Positions 28,628 to 36,762 of a DNA stretch of 36,762 nucleotides are shown here, piece by piece. A program made the position numbers and the translations under genes. The DNA comes from Bolinopsis microptera (lineage: Eukaryota > Ctenophora > Tentaculata > Lobata > Bolinopsidae). The stretch lies in contig NW_026971777.1 of the NCBI RefSeq assembly GCF_026151205.1, positions 1 through 36,762 of the forward strand, written 5' to 3'. Every line of letters begins with the position of its first letter. The first letter of the stretch is position 1. A model generated the notes under the pieces. It was not told the origin of the DNA, ran no database searches, and saw only the letters and a list, made by a program, of their open reading frames with translations.

Positions 28628-29112
28628 TTAATTATTACTAGCAGCTCGAAGTAGAATTTCTTGTCTTGTGATAGAAGTAGAGGAAGCTGGCATGGTAACA
28701 GGGGGAGGGGGAGTAGAAGTAGAACTAACGGTCTCCCAACCAGATTTACGTTTCTCTATAAACGGTTTTATCAACTCTTTTAATCTACCCACAAAATCGA
28801 ACTTAGGTTTTATCAAAACGTCCAGGGAATCTTGAGGCACAATTTCAGACTGAAATATAAAAACTTTATTTCAGATTAAAATATAATGGCAACATGTAAA
28901 AGTATTAATAAATACCACTTTTACAGAATATTACCTAATTTTAAATGCATCTGAATAAAAGATGATAATATAAAACATGATAACATTTTAACAGACTGTT
29001 CACATATAAAACCAACCTCAAATGGTTCCTGAATGAGAAGCAGTTTCAGAATAGATTCCCAAGCCTCCTTAGGTGCAATATCTCTCAGTTTCGACAGGAT
29101 TTTCTCAGCGCC
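28628..29112 (-). CDS. Small spliced gene of unknown function
   Basis: Two minus-strand exons with matching phase: 29112-29017 (acceptor ATTCAG, donor GAG|GTTGG) and 28849-28628 (acceptor TTTCAG). Together they encode about 105 residues: an amphipathic helical part (AEKILSKLRDIAPKEAW; LKELIKPFIEKRKSGW), then a Thr/Ser/Pro-rich linker with PPPP, and a polar C-terminus ending RAASNN. A further upstream exon with ATG at 29403 (MSDRDHPE) and a GT donor at 29378 is possible, but its phase does not match directly. No family recognised. It is not a standard Polinton gene and may be cargo or a lineage-specific accessory gene. Like PolB it is spliced and on the minus strand. Confidence 0.5.
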
Positions 29113-29552
29113 CTGAATAAAGGTGTTGATATATAGTTGAGTTTTATCACAAGTTTAACAAGTCCTTTACATGCACTATTTATAAAGGTAACTGCACCTT
29201 CTATAATCATTCTGAGTGAGAATTTAATGTAAACAATTAAAAAAGCAGATAGTTTAAAACATTAATAACCTGGTCATAAAAATTAACGACAGTAAAGTAT
29301 TTGAACATTTGTAGTGATAGTTGTAGATATATACTAAATCATAAAAACAACCAACAAAAAAACAAACTAATATATCACTTTCAGGGTGATCCCGATCGCT
29401 CATGGTTAAATATCGTCTCAGAGTCTTAAACAAAGAACTTAAACTTAAAGAGAACCGAATGTTAGTGAACTGGAAGTGGAGCAGCTACATAAGAACGGCT
29501 GTGCTCATTTCATTTGGGCTCAACATTCCTCCTTTTCTGCTTACTTGTATCC

Positions 29553-30002
29553 AGTCCAAAAAAGAATTTCACTGTAGTTTGCTTGCATCAAGATACCTTA
29601 CTAGCTTGCATCAAGATAGTATGGTAGGTAAACTGTGCTACACTTCACTCTGTTACTATGATCTGTGATAAATTTAAATTAAAATAAAATTTGTCACCGT
29701 TCAAGTTAAATAAGGCAGTCCAAAAAAAATTTCACTGTAGTTTGCTTGCATCAAGATACCTTACTAGCTTGCATCAAGATAGTATGGTAGGTAAACTGTG
29801 CTACACTTCACTCTGTTACGATGATCTGTGATAAATTTAAATTAAAATAAAATTTGTCACCGTTCAAGTTAAATAAGGCAGTCCAAAAAAAATTCACTGT
29901 AGTTTGCTTGCATCAAGATACCTTACTAGCTTGCATTAAGATAGTATGGTAGGTAAACTGTGCTACACTTCACTCTGTTACTATGATCTGTGATAAATTT
30001 AA
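29553..30002 (+). repeat. 163 bp repeat, 2.75 tandem copies
   Basis: AGTCCAAAAAA...TTTCACTGTAGTTTGC recurs at 29553, 29717 and 29880, with a third copy cut short at about 30002. The copies are more than 95% alike. Each unit contains two nested copies of AGCTTGCATCAAGATA-like sequence. No coding potential beyond the accidental frame 29402-29668. Confidence 0.95.
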
Positions 30003-30586
30003 ACTTCTAAGAATTTAGCTTCCATGCAATAGACAGTGAGCTAGTTGAACAATGAGTTTATCGTGCACCTGGATCAGTAAACAGTACTTTCATCTAAGGA
30101 CTGAATAAAGGAACGAGTTTGTGATGAATGCGTTAAAGTCTAGTAGGGCAGGGGTGTGGTAGTTTTTAGATCAGATAAGTGAAGAATTTAGCTTCCATGT
30201 GGTGGATATCAAGTTGGTTGAACAATGAGTTATTGAATTTTACAAGCTCACCGCTCGGTTCAATCATCTGCTCTATCTAAAATGAAAAACTTCGTACGCT
30301 GTTAATTAATCTTCATGGTTCATACAATAACTTCACTCGAGGAGAGACCGTTTGCACTGTTAACAATATCTAGAGAGGCCAGAGGGTTGACTGTTTTCTC
30401 TATTCTAGATCTATTCAATAGAGGCTGACAAAGTTTTATGGAACTGCAGACAATAGTTAAAAAGAACTAACTGTTTTCTGGATCTTCAGACTCTAATCAT
30501 AGAGAGTTACTCTTTAGATCTACAGATAATAGTAAAAAAAGGAGTGATTGGTTCAGCAATAGAGTTTGTAAAACGGTTATCAAGTA
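30003..30586. repeat. Non-coding right-arm segment with diverged repeats
   Basis: No gene seen. AAGAATTTAGCTTCCATG...GTTGAACAATGAGTT occurs at about 30009 and again, diverged, at about 30182. A second family of short diverged repeats (AGACAATAGTTAAAAA / AGATAATAGTAAAAAA, with TCTAGA-rich flanks) fills 30370-30540. Confidence 0.6.
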
Positions 30587-30838
30587 TCAAAAATCCGTGA
30601 AATTTTTACAAGTGTCGAAAATGCTCGAAATTTTTACAAGTATCGAAAACCCGTGAAATTTTTACAAGTGTCGAAAATCCTCGAAATTTTTACAAGTATC
30701 GAAAATCCGTGAAATTTTTACAAGTGTCGAAAATCCGTGAAATTTTTACAAGTGTCGAAAATGCTCGAAATTTTTACAAGTGTCGGAAAATGTGTGCAAT
30801 AGCAAAATGTGTGCTACAGAGGGTAAATATCTCTTACT
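30587..30838 (-). repeat. Right terminal inverted repeat with internal 28 bp minisatellite
   Basis: Inverted complement of the left end. The 28 bp unit occurs about seven times here against about nine on the left, and the order of the CACGG, CGAGC and CGAGG variants differs, so the minisatellite portions have changed length independently while the outer ~54 bp stayed identical. Confidence 0.95.
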
Positions 30839-30844
30839 TGGGTA
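30839..30844. other. Polinton target-site duplication, right copy
   Basis: TGGGTA follows the final CTCTTACT of the element and continues into GGAGTAACAACTAAATGG satellite sequence, matching the left copy at 8548-8553. Confidence 0.95.
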
Positions 30845-32089
30845 GGAGTAACAACTAAATGGGGAGGGAGAGCGTACTAATGTTATTTCTACACTGTGTT
30901 TAAATTTAAAGTTACTTACAGGGCAGGAGTAACAACTAAATGGAGAAGGGAGTGTAATAAAGTAATATCTACACTGTGTTTAAATTTAAAGTAACTTACA
31001 GGGCAGGAAAACAACTTAATGGGGAGGGGGAGTGTAATAATGTAATTTGTTCACTGTGTTTAAATCTAAAGTGACTTACATGGCAGGAGTAACAACTAAA
31101 TGGGGAGGGGGAGCGTAATAAAGTTATTTCTACACTGTGTTTAAATTTAAAGTTACTTACAGGGCAGGAGTAACAACTAGATTGGGAGGGAGAGCGTACT
31201 AATGTTATTTCTACACTGTGTTTAAATCAAAAGTGACTTACAGGGCAGGAGTAACAACTAAATGGGGAGGGGGAGCGTAATAAAGTTATTTCTACACTGT
31301 GTTTAAATTTAAAGTTACTTACAGGGCAGGAGTAACAACTAGATGGGGAGGGGTAGCGTAATAGTCTAATTTCTATACTGTGTTTAAATTTAAAGTGACT
31401 TACAGGGCAGGAGAAACAACTAGTTGGGGAGGGGGAGCGTAATAATGTAATTTCTACACTGTGTTTAAATTTAAAGTAGCTTACAGGGCAGGAGTAACAA
31501 CTAAATGGGGAGGGGGAGCGTAATAAAGTTATTTCTACACTGTGTTTAAATTTAAAGTAGCTTACAGGGCAGGAGTAACAACTAAATGGGGAGGGGGAGC
31601 GTAATAAAGTTATTTCTACACTGTGATTAAATTTAAAGTAGCTTACAGGGCAGGAGTAACAACTAGATGAGGAGGGGGAGCGTAATAATGTAATTTCTAC
31701 ACTGTGTTTAAATTTAAAGTTACTTACAGGGCAGGAGTAACAACTAGATGGGGAGGGGTAGCGTAATAATGTAATGGGAGGGAAGTGTCATAATGTAGTT
31801 TCTACACTGTGTTTAAATTTAAAGTTACTTACTGGGTAGGAGTAACAACTAAATGGGGAAGGGTGTGTAATAATGTAATATCTGCACTGTGTTTAAATTT
31901 AAAGTAACTTACAGGGCAGGAGTAACAACTAGATGGGGAGGGGGAGCGTAATGAAGTTATTTCTACACTGTGTTTAAATTTAAAGTAGCTTACAGGGCAG
32001 GAGTAACAACTAAATGGGGAGGGGGAGCGTAATAAAGTTATTTCTACACTGTGTTTAAATTTAAAGTTACTTACAGGGCAGGAGTAACA

Positions 32090-32521
32090 GTAATTGCTCT
32101 ACATAGAAACATCTGGCCTGATCTTATCACATTGTGGTCCCCTGGGGTTCGGTAAAGCCCTTACAGGCAACTGGGTCCTTTTACCAGCCACAATAAAATT
32201 GTTCATGTCAGTACTGTCATAAACTGTAACCAACTATTTAAAAATAAGATATCTTTTGCTAGAATTTTAAATTTTAAGCCATAGAGCAATCTTCTCAATT
32301 TTAAAATTTAAAAATAACATTTTACCCTAACTATGATGTGGTGGCATTTCATACTTAACTAAAATTCAACTTTGAAAGTCAATAGATTATTAGTCACAAC
32401 AAAATTATAGTTTAAGACATCCATTTTGCATTGTGTTTCCAATATTAGAATTTATGATATGTATTGATTGAATAATTGGTAATAAATTTAACTTTTGTTT
32501 TATTAAAAACTTTTGTTTTAT
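32090..32521. mobile_element. 432 bp inserted element in satellite, copy 1
   Basis: Non-satellite sequence lies between TAACA at 32085-32089 and TAACA at 32522-32526, as expected for a 5 bp target-site duplication within GTAACAACTA. It starts GTAATTGCTC and ends with a duplicated ACTTTTGTTTTATTAA. There are no obvious inverted termini. A GGTTCGGTAAAGCCC segment near 32145 weakly recalls a Pol III B box, so a SINE is possible. It has no ORF of note. Confidence 0.6.
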
Positions 32522-33277
32522 TAACAACTAAATGAGGAGGGGGAGCGTAATAATGTAATTTCTACACTGTGTTTAAATCTAAAGTAGCTTACAGGGCAGG
32601 AGTAACAACTAGATGGGAGGGGGAGCGTAATAATGTAATTTCTACACTGTGTTTAAATTTAAAGTAGCTTACAGGGCAGGAATAACAACTAGATGGGGAG
32701 GGGGAGCGTAATAATGTAATTTCTACACTGTGTTTAAATCTAAAGTAGCTTACAGGGCAGGAGTAACAACTAGATGGGGAGGGGTAGCGTAATAATGTAA
32801 TTTCTACACTGTGTTTAAATTTAAAGTGACTTACAGGGCAGGAGTAACAACTAAATGGGGAGGGGGAACGTAATAAAGTTATTTCTACACTGTGTTTAAA
32901 TTTAAAGTTACTTACAGGGCAGGAGTAACAACTAAATGGGGAGGGGGAGCGTAATAATGTAATGGGAGGGAAGTGTCATAATGTAATTTCTACACTGTGT
33001 TTAAATTTAAAGTTACTTACTGGGTAGGAGTAACAACTAAATGGGGAAGGGTGTGTAATAATGTAATATCTACACTGTGTTCAAATTTAAAGTAACTTAC
33101 AGGGCAGGAGTAACAACTAGATGGGGAGGGGGAGCGTAATGAAGTTATTTCTACACTGTGTTTAAATTTAAAGTAGCTTACAGGGCAGGAGTAACAACTT
33201 AATGGGGAGGGGGAGCGTAATAAAGTTATTTCTACACTGTGTTTAAATTTAAAGTTACTTACAGGGCAGGAGTAACA

Positions 33278-33709
33278 GTAATTGCTCTACATAGAAACAT
33301 CTGGCCTGATATTATCACATTGTGGTCCCCTGGGGTTCGGTAAAGCCCTTACAGGCAACTGGGTCCTTTTACCAGCCACAATAAAATTGTTCATGTCAGT
33401 ACTGTCATAAACTGTAACCAACTATTTAAAAATAAGATATCTTTTGCTAGAATTTTAAATTTTAAGCCATAGAGCAATCTTCTCAATTTTAAAATTTAAA
33501 AATAACATTTTACCCTAACTATGATGTGGTGGCATTTCATACTTAACTAAAATTCAACTTTGAAAGTCAATAGATTATTAGTCACAACAAAATTATAGTT
33601 TAAGACATCCATTTTGCATTGTGTTTCCAATATTAGAATTTATGATATGTATTGATTGAATAATTGGTAATAAATTTAACTTTTGTTTTATTAAAAACTT
33701 TTGTTTTAT
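33278..33709. mobile_element. 432 bp inserted element in satellite, copy 2
   Basis: Near-identical to 32090-32521 (for example GATATTATC for GATCTTATC) with the same flanking TAACA at 33273-33277 and 33710-33714. It arose by the 1,188 bp duplication, not by a second insertion. Confidence 0.9.
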
Positions 33710-36700
33710 TAACAACTAGATGAGGAGGGGGAGCGTAATAATGTAATTTCTACACTGTGTTTAAATCTAAAGTAGCTTACAGGGCAGGAGTAACAACTAG
33801 ATGGGAGGGGGAGCGTAATAATTTAATTTCTACACTGTGTTTAAATTTAAAGTAGCTTACAGGGCAGGAGTAACAACTAGATGGGGAGGGGGAGCGTAAT
33901 AATGTAATTTCTACACTGTGTTTAAATCTAAAGTAGCTTACAGGGCAGGAGTAACAACTAGATGGGGAGGGGGAGCGTAATAATGTAATTTCTACACTGT
34001 GTTTAAATCTAAAGTAGCTTACAGGGCAGGAGTAACAACTAGATGGGGAGGGGGAGCGTAATAATGTAATTTCTACACTGTGTTTAAATCTAAAGTAGCT
34101 TACAGGGCAGGAGTAACAACTATATGGGGAGAGGGAGCGTAATGAAGTTATTTCTACACTGTGTTTAAATTTAATGTGACTTACAGGGCAGGAGTAACAA
34201 CTAGATTGGGAGGGGGAGCGTAATAAAGTTATTTATACACTGTGTTTAAATTTAAGGTGACTTACAGGGCAGGAGTAACAACTAGATGGGGAGGGGGAGC
34301 GTAATAAAGTTATTTCTACACTGTGTTTAAATTTAAAGTTACTTACAGGGAAGAAGTAACAACTAGATGGGAAGGGGTAGCGTAATAATGTAATATCTAC
34401 ACTGTGTTTAAATTTAAATTAGCTTACAGGACAGAAGTAACAATTAAATGGGGAGGGGGAGCGTAATAATGTAATTTCTACACTGTGTTTAAATTTAAAG
34501 TGACTTACAGGGCAGGAGTAACAACTAGATGGGGAGGGGAGCGTAATAATGTAATTTCTACACTGTGTTTAAATTTAAAGTTACTTACAGGGCAGGAGTA
34601 ACAACTAAATAGGGAGGGAGAGCGTAATAATGTAATTTCTACACTGTGTTTAAATTTAAAGTTACTTACAGGGCAGGAGTAACAACTAAATAGGGAGGGA
34701 GAGCGTAATAATGTAATTTCTACACTGTGTTTAAATTTAAAGTAACTTACAGGGCAGGAGTAACAACTAGATGGGGAGGGGAGCGTAATAATGTAATTTC
34801 TACACTGTGTTTAAATCTAAAGTTACTTACAGGGCAGGAGTAACAACTAGATGGGGAGGGGGAGCGTAATAATGTAATTTCTACACTGTGTTTAAATTTA
34901 AAGTAGCTTACAGGGCAGGAGTAACAACTAAATGGGAGGGGGAGCGTAATAAAGTTATTTCTACACTGTGTTTAAATTTAAAGTTACTTACAGGGCAGGA
35001 GTAACAACTAGATGGGGAGGGGTAGCGTAATAATGTAATGGGAGGGAAGTGTCATAATGTAATTTCTACACTGTGTTTAAATTTAAAGTTACTTACTGGG
35101 TAGGAGTAACAACTAAATGGGGAAGGGAGTGTAATAATGTAATATCTACACTGTGTTTAAATTTAAAGTAACTTACAGGGCAGGAAAACAACTCAATGGG
35201 GAGGGAGAGCGTAATAAAGTTATTTCTACACTGTGTTTAAATTTAAAGTTACTTACTGGGTAGGAGTAATAACTAAATGGGGAAGGGAGTGTAATAATGT
35301 AATATCTACACTGTGTTTAAATTTAAAGTAACTTACAGGGCAGGAAAACAACTAAATGGGGAGGGAGAGCGTACTTGGTACTAATGTTATGTCTACACTG
35401 TGTTTAAATCTAAAGTGACTTACAGGGCAGGAGTAACAACTCAATGGGGAGGGGGAGCGTAATAAAGTTATTTCTACACTGTGTTTAAATTTAAAGTTAC
35501 TTACAGGGCAGGAGTAACAACTAAATGGGGAGGGGTAGCGTAATAATGTAATTTCTACACTGTGTTTAAATTTAAAGTAGCTTACAGGGCAGAAGTAACA
35601 ATTAAATGGGGAGGGGGAGCGTAATAATGTAATTTCTACACTGTGTTAAAATGTAAAGTAACTTACAGGGCAGGAGTAACAACTAGATGGGGAGGGAGCG
35701 TAATGATGTAATTTCTACACTGTGTTTAAATTTAAAGTTACTTACAGGGCAGGAGAAACAACTAAATAGGGAGGGAGAGCGTAATAATGTAATTTTTACA
35801 CTGTGTTTAAATTTAAAGTAGCTTACAGGGCAGGAGTAACAACTAAATGGGGAGGGGGAGCGTAATAAAGTTATTTCTACACTGTGTTTAAATTTAAAGT
35901 TACTTACTGGGTAGGAGTAACAACTAAATGGGGAGGGAGAGCATACTAATGTTATTTCTACACTGTGTTTAAATCTAAAGTGACTTACAGGGCAAGAGTA
36001 ACAACTAAATGGGGAGGGGGAGCGTAATAAAGTTATTTCTACACTGTGTTTAAATTTAAAGTTACTTACAGGGCAGGAGTAACAACTAGATGGGGAGGGG
36101 TAGCGTAATAATGTAATTTCTACACTGTGTTTAAATTTAAAGTAGCTTACAGGGCAGAAGTAACAACTAAATGGGGAGGGGAAGCGTAATAATGTAATTT
36201 CTACACTGTGTTTAAATTTAAAGTAACTTACAGGGCAGAAGTAACAACTGAATGGGGAGGGGGAGCTTAATAATGTAATTTCTACACTGTGTTTAAATTT
36301 AGAGTGACTTACAGGGCAGGAGTAACAACTAGATGGGGAGGGGGTGCGTAATAATGTAATTTCTACACTGTGTTTAAATTTAAAGTAACTTACAGGGCAG
36401 AAGTAACGACTAAATGGGGAGGGGGAGCGTAATAAAGTTATTTCTACACTGTGTTTAAATTTAAAGTTACTTACAGGGCAGGAGTAACAACTAGATGGGG
36501 AGGGGTAGCGTAATAATGTAATTGGAGGGAAGTGTCATAATGTAATTTCTACACTGTGTTTAAATTTAAAGTTACTTACTGGGTAGGAGTAACAACTAAA
36601 TGAGGAGGGAGAGCGTACTAATGTTATTTCTACACTGTGTTTAAATCTAAAGTGACTTACAGGGCAGGAGTAAGAACTAAATGGGGAGGGGGAGCGTAAT

Positions 36701-36762
36701 AAAGTTATTTCTACAATGTGTTTAAATTTAAAGTTACTTACAGGGCAGGAGTAACAACTAGA

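Larger units (their letters stand above)
8554..30838. mobile_element. Maverick/Polinton self-synthesising DNA element, complete end to end
   Basis: The element is 22,285 bp. It begins AGTAAGAGATATTTACCC and ends with the exact inverted complement, and is flanked by TGGGTA at 8548-8553 and 30839-30844. A 6 bp duplication and AG...CT termini are typical of Polintons. Contents match the family: protein-primed-type DNA polymerase B, retroviral-type integrase with chromodomain, packaging ATPase, adenain-like protease and a capsid-type protein. These elements are related to adintoviruses and may form virions. At 22 kb it is longer than the usual 15-20 kb, partly because of the 2.7 kb tandem array in the right arm. 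Many genes carry frame breaks, so this copy as written is not functional. Confidence 0.95.
31740..34100. repeat. 1,188 bp tandem segmental duplication within the satellite
   Basis: Landmarks recur at an offset of exactly 1,188 bp: the GGGAAGGGTGTG monomer (31857 and 33045), the start of the 432 bp insert (32090 and 33278) and its end (32521 and 33709). Outer limits are approximate because the flanks are satellite. Confidence 0.9.
30839..36762. repeat. 81 bp satellite array, right block
   Basis: About 60 monomers, same family and orientation as the left block. Three monomer types are interspersed: AATAATGTAATTTCTAC, AATAAAGTTATTTCTAC, and a longer one with an extra GGGAGGGAAGTGTCATAATG block followed by TTACTGGGTAGGAG. 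Recurrent order of the types indicates higher-order organisation. The array runs off the end of the window. Confidence 0.97.

Noticed and set aside
29402-29668. Plus-strand 88-codon frame starting near the 28.6-29.4 kb gene
   Set aside because: Half of it lies in the 163 bp tandem repeat and it shows no conserved pattern or codon bias; treated as accidental.
30839-36762. G-quadruplex potential in GGGGAGGGGG
   Set aside because: Only two G-runs occur per 81 bp monomer, so a local four-run quadruplex is not supported.

Overview
The window looks like a piece of an AT-rich animal (metazoan) nuclear genome, probably an invertebrate, although nothing in it fixes the species. It is a satellite array of about 81 bp monomers into which two large transposable elements have inserted. 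No ordinary host gene was recognised.

Layout: (1) 81 bp satellite, 1-593. (2) A minus-strand non-LTR retrotransposon (LINE), 594-8326, flanked by an 8 bp target-site duplication (GGCAGGAG). It carries a long ORF1 (coiled coil plus SGNH/GDSL-like domain) and a full-length ORF2 (AP endonuclease, reverse transcriptase, C-terminal zinc knuckle). (3) A short remnant of satellite, 8327-8553. (4) A 22,285 bp Maverick/Polinton element, 8554-30838, with inverted termini starting AG and ending CT and a perfect 6 bp duplication (TGGGTA); the uninterrupted target sequence is visible elsewhere in the array. (5) Satellite to the end, 30839-36762, containing a 1,188 bp tandem segmental duplication with a 432 bp inserted element in each copy.

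Inside the Polinton the left arm holds small plus-strand genes (8.9-11.4 kb), including two related proteins that look like OB-fold or single-stranded-DNA-binding proteins. They meet, tail to tail at a shared bidirectional poly(A) region, a minus-strand block that reads, from its 5' end: integrase with chromodomain, packaging ATPase, unassigned protein(s), a small glycine-rich protein, a capsid-type protein, and an adenain-like cysteine protease. A divergent plus-strand region begins at about 16.8 kb with a zinc-finger motif and runs to 19.57 kb, where it meets the 3' end of the DNA polymerase B gene at a second bidirectional poly(A) region. PolB (minus, 24,879-19,754) is split into about twelve exons with a TATA box upstream, whereas the other recognised element genes show no introns. 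The right arm holds two NF-kB-type palindromes, a 26-copy 102/103 bp tandem array, a small spliced gene of unknown function and a 163 bp triplicated repeat.

Frame breaks occur throughout the Polinton but are very dense, with inflated homopolymers, between about 12.8 and 20.6 kb. Family motifs survive across these breaks, which suggests sequencing or assembly indels at least as much as biological decay. The identifications there come from reading motifs across broken frames and are less secure than those in the LINE or PolB.
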